Assembly (NCBI GenBank): GCA_040954595.2
Contig: CM082590.2
Location: 5,642,001-5,706,000, forward strand
DNA length: 64,000 bases
Origin: Balanoglossus misakiensis
Taxonomy: Eukaryota; Hemichordata
Direction: 5' to 3'
Positions within the stretch are counted from its first letter, which is position 1. Every line of letters starts with the position of its first letter. The notes beneath the pieces were generated by a model. That model was not told the origin of the DNA, did not search any database, and saw only the letters and a program-made list of their open reading frames with translations. Below are positions 46,417-49,439 of this stretch, in pieces. A program made the translations under genes and the position numbers.

Positions 46417-49400
46417 ATGTATGTATGTATGTATGTATGTATGTATGTATGTATGTACCGGGTATTTATGTACATGTATGTACATGTATGTATGTATGTA
46501 TGTGTGTGTATGTATGTACATGTATGTGTGTATGTATGTATGTAGGTAGGTATGTATGTAGGTATGTATGTGTGTGTATGTATGCACGTGTATGTGTGTA
46601 TGTATCTATGTGTGTGTATGTATGTATGTTTGTTTGTTTGTTTTTTCACCATGCAGTCAGCAACTGAATACTTAGCATTTCAATATGAGTAGAACGTAGT
46701 TAGTTGATTCACAAATCAGAGTTTGGAAATAATCATAAAAAAAACATTTTACCATTTCACCACCATGATTCAGTCCAAACCAATTGTTTCCCATGGTAAG
46801 GTTGGACCTCTAAAGAGGGAACTGGGGGTGAAAGGGTTAATGACTATTTTACACCCAATAGAGAGAGAGGTTTACAGCAGAACTTTTTTTGCCATAGTTT
46901 CTGCATATGGAGTTATCTGGCTATTAATATTGTCATCTCTTTATAATTTACAGCTCGTCATTTGCTGAAGGAAGTTCTGACAGAAGCCCAGACTATGTTT
47001 CAAGATTATTTAGACATAGTGAGCGACATATTTCCGTTGAATTGCCGTGATTCTACAGACAGTGAAATGAAGAAACTCCGTGATTGTTTAAATCAGAAAA
47101 AGGTAACAATATTTCGCTGTAGTCATTTGCCTCTAAATTGTTAAGTTTTATCAGCACAGATACACTAGAGCACTGCAGTATTGGTGTACAACTACAAGAT
47201 TCATGACGAATATATATCTGAAAGTGTAAAACATTACATCCTCATCATGTTGTACAAGTATTAGTTGATATTAGAATTTCTGGCAAAAGTAACATTTTCA
47301 GTAATTACAAACAAAAATAATGTTAGCTGGAATGCATGGTTGTGAGATGCTTTTTACCAAATTACCAATGATGAAAATGTTGAAACAAGATAAGGTCAGT
47401 TCCATTGAAAATCAGAATTTGAATTTAAAGCAAATGAAAATCTTGTCAAAATACTTGATTTACAAAGATACTTTTTTGATCCCCTGCCCCCATGTATACT
47501 ACAGATATTTTCAACATACATTTTCATTGGATAAATAAAATTCTATGCTTCGTTTTATGTGTCACTTATTAGACTTGCATGGCCAGTCATGGTTTTATTT
47601 AATATTTCTTTTGAGTGACACAGTCCCTAAATTGACTGAATATAATGTTTGGCTACTTCCAATTATTTCATGTTATCCATTTATTTTTATTCTTAGAAAG
47701 TGAAAATGCTTCCAAGCGTGTGTGCCAAGATAATGGAAAAGAAGAGGAAATTATATGATGACTTTCCAGCTCTTTATTGGACAGTATATGTGGCGAAAAT
47801 CAAAGAAATATACCCCACGATTGACGAAAGTTTCTTACGAAAAGCCACCAACTATCTGCATGACATAGGAGAGGTCAGTAACAAGAAACAACATGTTCCT
47901 CATCCATTCTCTGTTAGTACAAATTCTGGGATGAGTGTATGTGATACTACAAATTTGACAAAATGAAATTATCAGTGTTTAATGCAGTTGATGTGTAAAA
48001 GAGTTACAGATTGTTCCTTCCATAACAATTTTTCGTGTTACTTTTCTTGTTTACAGCTTTTGTTTGTGAAGAAGTCATCTCTAGAAAGAAAAGATGTCGT
48101 GGTATTGGATCCAAACTGGTTGTGTTCCAGGATGTTTGGACCAATGTTGGCTACCCCTTTATTTGCACAATTCAGTTCCAGATTCAAGAGAGATTGTTTT
48201 CAGTCAATTGACAAGATAGAAGATGTACTTGGTGAAGGTGTTAACAGCCAACTGATCGTCGACCTTCTAGAAGATTTTGAGCTTCTCTGTCAAGCACATG
48301 ATATCACAGAGACGGGAGAGAAACTTTTCGTCATACCAGGGCTTCAAGACGACGATATGCCTGAAGGTCAATGGGAGGTGAGCCGAATGAAGACCATCTA
48401 CCTTGGAAGACGTTTTGAATGCCACGATGAAACAGATTCCTTTACGGCAGGCTTTTTCCCAAGATTACAGACCCGTCTATATAAGCATTTCACAGAGCTT
48501 GGCCAGCCGCCCAGTGGCTTATGGAGAAATGGTATCAAAGTGTGCCATGATGTTGAAGGTCTTGTCTTTATGACCAATGGCAGAAGGGCAGTCAATGTCT
48601 GCGTACGAGTTGAAGACAAGAAGTTGATTGGTGAGGGCTACAAGCTTCTTGAGATGGTTTCCAAAGACATACAGGATGTCTTCTCGATCGCATGTCCAGG
48701 CAACAGGATGAATCAGCTTATCCTGAGTGCAGATTCTCTTGCAAACCACAGCAACATGGAAAAAGTAGAGTTTTACACTCTCGATGAGGTGCTACGTGCA
48801 GAAGACATGGGAAAGAAAGTGTACAACCAAAAAGTTGGTAAAGCAGAAGATGTTTGTGACCTGCTTTGTCAAGGTCATGACACAACGATCTTACGAAGGA
48901 AGTGGAAACGCTGTGATATCAAATGGATGCTTGAAGAAACCAGACACAAAGTGACCATGAGAATGGACATTGAGCGTGGACACCCTTCCTTGCACTATGC
49001 CACCATGGCCGAATGGATGGGCATAAAATACACGGATGTGCGGACATTTGAAGAACAAGCTCGTCGCACTGGCCGACCAGTTACACACTATATCTTCGAA
49101 GAGTGGTGTCGCAGATGGATGAAACAACATCAAAGTGGAAAAGACACAACTACAGCTGCAGGTGCCAGAGCCATGTCACATGACATCAATGCCAGCAAAG
49201 GTCGTATGGCAAAAATGTCACTGTCATCAACATCATCACCCTCGCAAGATTCAAGTGAAGACGCGAAGGCTCAGAAAACAGCAAGACAGAAGTATCCACG
49301 TGTAGAGGGACCCCTCTTCGAAAGCAACTTTGAGAATCTGTTGGCAATTTTCAAGACCATGGGAAGAGACGACATGGTAGCATTGATTGAAGAGATGTTC

Positions 49401-49430
49401 GAAGAAATTGCGAAAACACAAACGAAATGA
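8157..49430 (+). CDS. Ankyrin-Roc-COR-death protein (DAPK-like ROCO without kinase), 14 exons
   Basis: Probable intracellular signalling GTPase scaffold. Coding exons: 8157-8186, 22912-23010, 30222-30320, 32383-32481, 38017-38115, 40019-40120, 40764-40877, 44773-44838, 45032-45151, 45527-45766, 46086-46230, 46954-47102, 47697-47873, 48057-49430. I joined these at consensus splice sites; phases agree throughout and give 970 codons plus TGA with no internal stop. Order: ankyrin repeats (about residues 11-236), Roc GTPase with P-loop [16 protein letters not shown] (G3) and SRADK (G4-like), a COR domain from YLHDIGE through VVVLDPNWL, then a death-domain-like helical region and an acidic tail. 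DAPK1 has the same ankyrin-Roc-COR-death order behind a kinase domain; no kinase is present here. Exon 1 is the least certain. Introns 1, 2 and 4 hold large transposons. Confidence 0.85.
8383..8900. promoter_or_regulatory. Left subterminal repeat region of the CACTA element
   Basis: The 8-mer GAATACAG or its complement CTGTATTC recurs at 8421, 8464, 8576 and 8893, with looser versions near 8508. The same word is enriched at the opposite end of the element in both orientations. By analogy with En/Spm these would be recognition sites for the element's DNA-binding protein; this is an inference from arrangement alone. Confidence 0.6.
9223..12321 (-). CDS. CACTA-encoded accessory protein of unknown function, 6 exons, 348 aa
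   Basis: Coding exons in minus-strand order: 12321-12051, 11350-11139, 10765-10704, 10249-10155, 9900-9788, 9516-9223. All have GT/AG junctions with compatible phases and sum to 349 codons including TAA. I do not recognise a family. The N-terminus is Ser/Arg-rich and probably disordered ([16 protein letters not shown]). Exon 2 is helical and charged with a Ser/Ala-rich end. Exons 3-6 are basic and rich in Lys/Arg/Glu ([56 protein letters not shown]), compatible with a small DNA-binding fold, then an acidic stretch and a basic tail ([14 protein letters not shown]). It is divergent from the transposase gene with about 480 bp between starts. A TnpA-like role, binding the subterminal GAATACAG sites, is a guess from context. 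Confidence 0.8.
10891..11121. mobile_element. 231-bp foldback (MITE) nested in the CACTA accessory gene intron
   Basis: The two halves are near-perfect reverse complements: the left begins 'ctgtgtttctgccatcttgg' and the right ends 'ccaagatggggggaacacag'. The centre is near 11005 ('aagaaacatagctaagtttctt'). It lies just inside the intron whose donor is at 11133-11138. Transcribed, it would form a hairpin of more than 100 bp, similar to structures that feed miRNA or siRNA. A TA-type duplication is possible but not clean, so the superfamily is left open. Confidence 0.85.
12322..12799. promoter_or_regulatory. Bidirectional promoter region between the two CACTA genes
   Basis: The start codons of the accessory gene (12321, minus) and the transposase (12800, plus) face away from each other with 478 bp between them and no coding sequence. 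TATA-like words occur on both sides ('tataaa' near 12343 and 'tttataac' near 12590). Shared control of the two genes is likely from the arrangement, but no specific sites can be proven. Confidence 0.55.
12800..18365 (+). CDS. CACTA/EnSpm transposase (tnp2 family), 5 exons, ~1033 aa
   Basis: Catalyses cut-and-paste movement of the element. Exons: 12800-12965, 13548-13665, 14347-14482, 14915-16073, 16843-18365; all use GT/AG sites with matching phases and total 1034 codons including TAA. The N-terminus has a Cys/His pattern ([20 protein letters not shown]), likely a zinc finger, followed by an acidic region. A second Cys pair is CPQC near residue 288. The catalytic core is typical of animal tnp2 proteins: LNIDWFQPY (first Asp, about residue 419), the [20 protein letters not shown] segment, [20 protein letters not shown], the hallmark [13 protein letters not shown] (about residue 607) and [14 protein letters not shown] with the likely catalytic Glu (about 765). 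No internal stop or frameshift was found, so it is potentially functional. The fourth intron contains a TTAA-flanked MITE. Confidence 0.92.
16291..16704. mobile_element. 414-bp TTAA-flanked MITE in the transposase intron
   Basis: The ends are inverted (GGATGTACG... and ...CGTACATCC), flanked on both sides by TTAA (16287-16290, 16705-16708). A second internal inverted pair ('ataggggtcaccgcgct' / 'agcgcggtgacccctat') lies between about 16389 and 16543. TTAA duplications are typical of Kolobok and piggyBac. No transposase is inside, so it is non-autonomous. It sits wholly inside the intron between 16073 and 16843. Confidence 0.85.
18366..21079. other. Right non-coding arm of the CACTA element
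   Basis: No gene is supported in these 2.7 kb. Contents: AT-rich sequence after the transposase stop, a C-run with (CA)n at about 19088-19112, a hairpin at 19303-19396 and a spaced inverted pair at 19799-19823 / 20505-20530. A 176-codon minus-strand open frame at about 20.5-21.0 kb lacks domains and has poor codon bias, so it is not called. Confidence 0.5.
19303..19396. repeat. Hairpin-forming inverted repeat
   Basis: 'atagctctgcgtacaggtct' on the left pairs with '...cgcgtacgcagggctat' on the right, with 'gtgtgttcccggcgttac' pairing with 'taacgccggtaacacac'. The arms are about 40 bp with few mismatches. It is GC-richer than its surroundings and may be a small nested element. No target duplication was identified. 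Confidence 0.7.
21080..21374. promoter_or_regulatory. Right subterminal repeat region of the CACTA element
   Basis: Copies of GAATACAG or close variants occur at 21113, about 21180, about 21210 (complement), 21260 and about 21286 (complement), mirroring the left side. They are probable recognition sites for an element-encoded protein, inferred by analogy with En/Spm subterminal arrays. Confidence 0.6.
21402..22911 (+). other. Remainder of ROCO intron 1, no gene recognised
   Basis: AT-rich sequence with only short unsupported open frames; a hydrophobic one near 22.42-22.73 kb has no domain and no plausible splice context. The stretch ends in a normal acceptor (tgttacag) before the first ankyrin exon. 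Confidence 0.5.
22912..23010 (+). CDS. ROCO gene exon 2: first ankyrin repeat
   Basis: 99 bp, phase 0 at both ends, between acceptor TTACAG and donor GTAAGT. It encodes [20 protein letters not shown] followed by GYDVNA, an N-terminal capping ankyrin repeat with the usual 33-residue length. One exon per ankyrin repeat in phase 0 makes this region prone to expansion by exon duplication. Confidence 0.9.
23598..24719 (+). CDS. DIRS Gag-like protein
   Basis: One open frame from just after a stop at 23595 to TAG at 24717-24719; the first in-frame ATG is only at 23943, so the true start is unclear. The N-terminal part is a long Glu/Gln/Leu-rich coiled coil (about 23760-23910). The middle is Pro-rich, and the C-terminus has a Cys/His cluster ([20 protein letters not shown] followed by ICHRCF), like the zinc motif of DIRS Gag proteins. 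Expected role: binding the element RNA in particles. Either initiation is not at ATG here or the 5' end of the ORF is damaged. Confidence 0.7.
   Translation, partial: RNSPTVRQADSQLLWLQASSKRASCSWIPTRPKLHRRAQPQGADGSSAIPTPSVVVEQTDSLQLEDLQARQAELLQEKQLLLQKREQRALQTRSSISELEHELAALRVRDANTSLMQPPPPIPLSSGNGCPPTLDTLRQNPVDAQLSHIVNSAFGASALPTSIGQSTRAEWPIGYMPQGKPGKSPRDSQAPSFTDESKVKWPHLRLPREKGGKVPKFDNLTIAQLVRGELEILNSVYLPISSEERAPRSLHLQNLMRLAHKHDWIDVLNFHGTILEKIQSAELRWQDCFDRYEKELLSPDTLTSVKQGTDTAQTQAAKKSDICNKYNYQTCAWGNRCFRRHICHRCFKINNTATPHRGKDCPLATSKKNDTPK
24757..25167 (+). pseudogene. Ser/Pro-rich linker preceding the DIRS reverse transcriptase
   Basis: This open frame is rich in Ser, Pro and Thr and has no domain. 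It overlaps the start of the reverse transcriptase in another frame. In DIRS elements an extended N-terminal region usually precedes RT, so this may be its beginning, separated by a frameshift near 25.1 kb. That relation is an inference. Confidence 0.4.
26212..27086 (-). mobile_element. Non-autonomous hAT-like element inserted in the DIRS RT gene
   Basis: The ends are inverted (CAGAGTTTCCGGTA / TAACCGGAAACTCTG) and flanked by a 6-bp duplication AGTTTG (26206-26211, 27087-27092). Removal of 881 bp restores the host DIRS frame across the junction, which proves the boundaries. On its minus strand it keeps part of a zinc-finger exon of a hAT transposase: FCKVCEKYG, then [11 protein letters not shown] (C-x2-C ... 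H-x4-H), as in ZNF862-like hAT proteins. The rest of the transposase is missing, so it is a deletion derivative. The 6-bp duplication is shorter than the usual 8 bp of hAT. Confidence 0.88.
26440..26560 (-). pseudogene. Fragment of hAT transposase zinc-finger exon
   Basis: The minus-strand frame encodes [18 protein letters not shown], then [18 protein letters not shown]. This is the N-terminal finger typical of KIAA0543/ZNF862-like hAT transposases (Cys-Cys ... His-His with FxxGS between). No catalytic part follows inside the element. Whether it is still translated is unknown. Confidence 0.65.
27534..27680 (+). other. Spacer between DIRS RNase H and recombinase
   Basis: No coding signal. The sequence ends in 'ttcttatttcag' just before the recombinase frame, which looks like a splice acceptor. 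In some DIRS elements the recombinase is read from an overlapping or spliced message. That this is such a site is only a suggestion. Confidence 0.3.
27682..28672 (+). pseudogene. DIRS tyrosine recombinase with one frameshift
   Basis: Integrates the circular DNA product of DIRS elements. The N-terminal SAM-like part lies in one frame ([19 protein letters not shown] ... [14 protein letters not shown]). The catalytic part lies in another from about 28097 and carries the RKSN segment (first Arg), [12 protein letters not shown] (H-x2-R), LKLHGDW-like [11 protein letters not shown] and the Tyr in AYLRYL. The switch is at a 7-T run near 28119, again a homopolymer. Apart from this the catalytic residues R, H, R, H/W and Y are all present. 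The stop is at 28670-28672. Confidence 0.85.
28673..29022 (+). other. 3' region of the DIRS element, boundary unresolved
   Basis: Non-coding, with a C-run at about 28767-28777. DIRS elements normally end with an inverted terminal repeat and an internal complementary region; I looked for pairing with 23.3-23.6 kb and found nothing convincing. It ends where sequence matching the hAT transposase begins. Confidence 0.4.
29023..29280 (-). pseudogene. hAT transposase fragment, duplication unit A
   Basis: The minus-strand open frame includes [20 protein letters not shown] and upstream residues [15 protein letters not shown]. It matches units B (about 31.96-32.15 kb) and C (about 37.6-37.8 kb) closely. 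The DGAAVM motif is the first catalytic Asp region of ZNF862-like hAT transposases. The fragment stops abruptly at 29023 on the side facing the DIRS element. It retains more N-terminal sequence than the other copies. Confidence 0.8.
29284..30057. mobile_element. MITE-like DNA transposon, copy 2 (TTA target duplication)
   Basis: The same family as 5804-6603 but inverted, 774 bp, with ends GGCTGCATTCACAAACACC and flanking TTA on both sides (29281-29283, 30058-30060). It interrupts the duplicated intron unit: 'gaaacattta' precedes it and 'gttgtacagttaaatttgat' follows, whereas units B and C read 'gaaacatttatttgtagag' without interruption. It therefore inserted into unit A after the unit was duplicated, or its site was not copied. 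Confidence 0.9.
30107..30143. repeat. Perfect 17-bp-arm hairpin upstream of ankyrin exon, unit A
   Basis: AATATTCATTTCTTGTT, a 3-nt loop, then its exact reverse complement. The same hairpin occurs, unmutated, about 80-115 bp upstream of each of the three duplicated ankyrin exons (also 32268-32304 and 37902-37938). Confidence 0.85.
30222..30320 (+). CDS. ROCO gene exon 3: ankyrin repeat (unit A)
   Basis: 99 bp, phase 0, acceptor ATTCCAG and donor GTACGT. It encodes [20 protein letters not shown] then [13 protein letters not shown], a canonical ankyrin repeat (xGxTALHxA ... LLxxGADVN). It is nearly identical to the exons at 32383 and 38017. Confidence 0.95.
30553..32140 (-). pseudogene. Decayed hAT transposase, unit B
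   Basis: Minus-strand pieces in order: [20 protein letters not shown] ... [15 protein letters not shown] and [10 protein letters not shown] (31313-32068); a middle piece [20 protein letters not shown] (31141-31341); the dimerisation region [20 protein letters not shown] ... [20 protein letters not shown] (30819-31148); and an acidic tail (30553-30756). Frames change near 31.33 and 31.15 kb. Exactly the same breaks occur in unit C, so the copy was dead before the duplication. The family is ZNF862/KIAA0543-like hAT. Confidence 0.85.
32268..32304. repeat. Perfect hairpin upstream of ankyrin exon, unit B
   Basis: Identical to 30107-30143: 17-bp arms, 3-nt loop. Confidence 0.85.
32383..32481 (+). 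CDS. ROCO gene exon 4: ankyrin repeat (unit B)
   Basis: 99 bp, phase 0, donor GTATGT. It encodes [20 protein letters not shown] then [13 protein letters not shown]. Differences from exon 3 lie mostly in the variable surface positions (WGGQ to REGE, AQD to VKT), while the framework residues are kept. Confidence 0.95.
32550..33030 (-). pseudogene. hAT transposase C-terminal part, unit C (left of insertion)
   Basis: Matches unit B 30440-30865 almost base for base, including the C-run, the CA-rich tract and the acidic tail codons. It is cut at 'attatagatt' by the composite insertion that starts at 33031. The rest of the copy resumes at 36510. Confidence 0.8.
34070..36112 (-). mobile_element. 5'-truncated non-LTR retrotransposon (CR1/Jockey-like LINE)
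   Basis: Minus-strand copy with an intact reverse transcriptase frame and no endonuclease, i.e. 5' truncated near 36112. Its 3' end (lower coordinates) finishes in three repeats of 'ggtta' seen on the plus strand (34069-34085), a short tandem 3' tail as in CR1/L2-like LINEs. It lies inside the inner TIR element, making it the youngest layer there. No target duplication was found by eye. Confidence 0.85.
34132..36081 (-). CDS. LINE reverse transcriptase (649 codons, no endonuclease)
   Basis: Copies element RNA by target-primed reverse transcription. Motifs in order: [48 protein letters not shown] (first catalytic Asp), [20 protein letters not shown] and the catalytic FADDTKIY (about residue 350). 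A C-terminal region follows with [14 protein letters not shown] and ATKLLPGL, typical of CR1/Jockey-group proteins. The frame is fully open to a stop at 34132. The natural protein would have an APE-type endonuclease upstream; that part is missing. The ATG at 36081 is internal to the original ORF, and a stop lies a few codons upstream. Confidence 0.9.
   Translation of the reverse strand: MESRDPVKYREYCKARNKLKSIVKNDRKAREKSIAESTKTNCKIFWHYVNSKRKVKSGISELQVTENGQLLTANSDKEKAEFLANFFSSVFSSEDESIDNFPVLNGNHEDIISSDSPFTKLEVRKFLLHLDVTKSPGPDGVHPKILNALAYIIDLPLTIIFNKSFFSGVVPKAWKEAQISALFKKGNKKSPSNYRPISLTSIICKTMEKLVRKKIVSHMDKHDLFSNKQFGFISGRSTTLQLLKVLDHWTSILDDGGIINAVYMDFMKAFDKVSHKRLLVKLTHYGISPTTCNWIQEFLRNRSQRVCVNGQFSSWHHVISGVPQGSVLGPILFVIFINDLPDCVASNVYLFADDTKIYNVIKTAADSSQIQSDLSRLSHWSNDWLLKFHPDKCKVLPIHSKNKSTNTTSYNMCRPDGTNTTLEIVKYEKDIGVIVDSNLNFEKHIQTQVNKANKIVGLIRRTFNYLNNDIFKLLFIALVRPILEYGGCVWNPHKAKDIDCIENVQRRATKLLPGLKNISYEERLKLLDLPSLSYRRLRGDLIETFKILSGVYDCRVSEGLFRLSSHKHTRGHPLKVDIGHCKLNTRRNFFTNRIAAIWNNLPAQVVTANSVNTFKNRLDIFLATQPMKYNYSEPYIMQTRSDKTTSTME
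36510..37790 (-). pseudogene. Decayed hAT transposase, unit C (right of insertion)
   Basis: Near-identical to unit B. Pieces: [16 protein letters not shown] region (36.52-36.79 kb), [20 protein letters not shown] (36786-36986), and [20 protein letters not shown] to [11 protein letters not shown] (36958-37761). The frame changes sit at the same places as in unit B. One private difference is that the N-terminal frame extends further ([13 protein letters not shown]), as in unit A, whereas unit B has gained a stop there. Confidence 0.85.
37902..37938. repeat. Perfect hairpin upstream of ankyrin exon, unit C
   Basis: Third copy of the 17-bp-arm hairpin seen in units A and B, without a mismatch, although neighbouring bases differ between units. 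Confidence 0.85.
38017..38115 (+). CDS. ROCO gene exon 5: ankyrin repeat (unit C)
   Basis: 99 bp, phase 0, donor GTACGT. It encodes [20 protein letters not shown] then [13 protein letters not shown]. The intron sequence after it matches the other units only for about 20 bp ('gaactgacttatta'), which marks the right limit of the duplication. Confidence 0.95.
38116..39022 (+). other. ROCO intron 5, left part
   Basis: AT-rich, no gene recognised. A Thr/Leu-rich open frame near 38.73-38.97 kb has no domain. Confidence 0.5.
39023..39916. mobile_element. TA-flanked TIR element in ROCO intron 5
   Basis: Inverted ends CCGTACTTGCCC / GGGCAAGTACGG flanked by TA on both sides (39021-39022, 39917-39918), as for Tc1/mariner-pogo elements. 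The interior (39.22-39.70 kb) is clearly GC-richer than the intron. It contains a TATA-like word (ttatatatag near 39313), an ATG at about 39339 and a short region reading [19 protein letters not shown] in another frame, possibly a residue of a lost transposase gene. C- and G-runs lie near both ends. It is non-autonomous as it stands. Confidence 0.65.
40019..40120 (+). CDS. ROCO gene exon 6: ankyrin repeat
   Basis: 102 bp, phase 0, acceptor ACTTACAG, donor GTAAAT. It encodes [20 protein letters not shown] then [14 protein letters not shown], an ankyrin repeat one residue longer than the consensus. It is divergent from units A-C, so not part of the recent duplication. Confidence 0.93.
40121..40763 (+). 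other. ROCO intron 6
   Basis: AT-rich, with no repeat or gene recognised. It ends in acceptor TTGGATAG. Confidence 0.6.
40764..40877 (+). CDS. ROCO gene exon 7: ankyrin repeat
   Basis: 114 bp, phase 0. It encodes [20 protein letters not shown] then [19 protein letters not shown] five-residue insertion (EFRGD) lengthens the turn between the two helices, and otherwise the repeat is canonical. Confidence 0.95.
41110..44473. repeat. 225-bp tandem array, ~15 copies, in ROCO intron 7
   Basis: Fifteen units of exactly 225 bp with only scattered single-base differences. The word 'gtcacctaatacaattgatc' or its variant marks each unit. Because 225 is divisible by three, every unit shows an open frame of 74 codons on the minus strand (opened by GTG, not ATG) and one of 67 on the plus strand. 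Differences between units change amino acids freely, so no selection for protein is visible. The constant period and high identity suggest recent amplification or homogenisation. The array makes up most of the 3.9-kb intron. Confidence 0.95.
44474..44772 (+). other. End of ROCO intron 7
   Basis: AT-rich intron tail, nothing recognisable, acceptor AATTAG. Confidence 0.5.
44773..44838 (+). CDS. ROCO gene exon 8: ankyrin C-cap
   Basis: 66 bp, phase 0. It encodes [20 protein letters not shown] then IQ, a truncated final ankyrin repeat (TPLDVA form) leading into the linker before Roc. Confidence 0.9.
45032..45151 (+). CDS. ROCO gene exon 9: Roc domain start with P-loop
   Basis: 120 bp, phase 0. 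It encodes a charged linker and then [19 protein letters not shown]. The P-loop GxxxxGKT is intact, so nucleotide binding is expected. Confidence 0.95.
45336..45493. mobile_element. ~158-bp foldback element in ROCO intron 9
   Basis: 'tataatcccaatgatatttt' on the left pairs with '...gatatattt'-type sequence ending 'tgggattata' on the right. Farther in, 'ctttgtttaacgtcattgta' pairs with 'gatgacgtcaaacaaag' and 'actcgtggttttc' with 'gaaaaccact'. The arms are about 65 bp with mismatches. It ends 33 bp before exon 10, so a folded transcript could touch the acceptor. No target duplication is clear. Confidence 0.75.
45527..45766 (+). CDS. ROCO gene exon 10: Roc domain switch regions
   Basis: 240 bp, phase 0. 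It contains a TPGIDVQ segment (G2-like Thr), [20 protein letters not shown] with the DxxGQ G3 motif, and [21 protein letters not shown] followed by YxxxHxxFL is characteristic of Roc rather than Ras GTPases. Confidence 0.95.
46086..46230 (+). CDS. ROCO gene exon 11: Roc domain G4 region
   Basis: 145 bp, phase 0 in, phase 1 out. It encodes [19 protein letters not shown], then [18 protein letters not shown] stands where NKxD is found in other GTPases; the degenerate G4 with final Asp-Lys is seen in DAPK-type Roc domains. Confidence 0.92.
46284..46640. repeat. (GTAT)n / (GT)n microsatellite in ROCO intron 11
   Basis: Mostly GTAT repeats with an internal (GT)n run (about 46366-46400) and interspersed ACATGT. 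Long open frames in several phases are by-products of the repeat. Confidence 0.98.
46954..47102 (+). CDS. ROCO gene exon 12: Roc C-terminal helix region
   Basis: 149 bp, phase 1 in, phase 0 out. It encodes [20 protein letters not shown] and then [20 protein letters not shown]. In Roc domains this region (xxxFPLNCRxSxS) precedes the transition to COR. Confidence 0.9.
47103..47696 (+). other. ROCO intron 12
   Basis: AT-rich, no gene or repeat recognised. A short open frame at 47.32-47.54 kb lies inside the intron and does not fit the splice phases. Confidence 0.6.
47697..47873 (+). CDS. ROCO gene exon 13: start of COR domain
   Basis: 177 bp, phase 0 at both ends. Residues run from [20 protein letters not shown] to [17 protein letters not shown] is the COR entry motif (yLhdlGei) that follows Roc. 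Confidence 0.93.
48057..49430 (+). CDS. ROCO gene exon 14: COR, death-like domain, stop
   Basis: A large last exon of 458 codons including TGA (49428-49430). It starts [22 protein letters not shown] as in COR domains, followed by FELLCQAHD and the KLFVIPGLQ segment typical of COR. The region after about residue 775 of the protein ([20 protein letters not shown] ... [20 protein letters not shown] ... [13 protein letters not shown]) has the helix pattern of a death domain, with the closing WCRRW in the place of the conserved Trp of helix 6. A Ser/Thr-rich linker follows, and then an acidic helical end ([20 protein letters not shown]). The death-domain call rests on pattern and on DAPK domain order. 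Confidence 0.9.
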   Translation, partial: LLFVKKSSLERKDVVVLDPNWLCSRMFGPMLATPLFAQFSSRFKRDCFQSIDKIEDVLGEGVNSQLIVDLLEDFELLCQAHDITETGEKLFVIPGLQDDDMPEGQWEVSRMKTIYLGRRFECHDETDSFTAGFFPRLQTRLYKHFTELGQPPSGLWRNGIKVCHDVEGLVFMTNGRRAVNVCVRVEDKKLIGEGYKLLEMVSKDIQDVFSIACPGNRMNQLILSADSLANHSNMEKVEFYTLDEVLRAEDMGKKVYNQKVGKAEDVCDLLCQGHDTTILRRKWKRCDIKWMLEETRHKVTMRMDIERGHPSLHYATMAEWMGIKYTDVRTFEEQARRTGRPVTHYIFEEWCRRWMKQHQSGKDTTTAAGARAMSHDINASKGRMAKMSLSSTSSPSQDSSEDAKAQKTARQKYPRVEGPLFESNFENLLAIFKTMGRDDMVALIEEMFEEIAKTQTK

Positions 49431-49439
49431 ACAATAACA

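Noticed and set aside
46257-46667. Tyr/His/Thr- and Cys/Val/Met-repeat open frames on both strands
   Set aside because: By-products of the (GTAT)n/(GT)n microsatellite.
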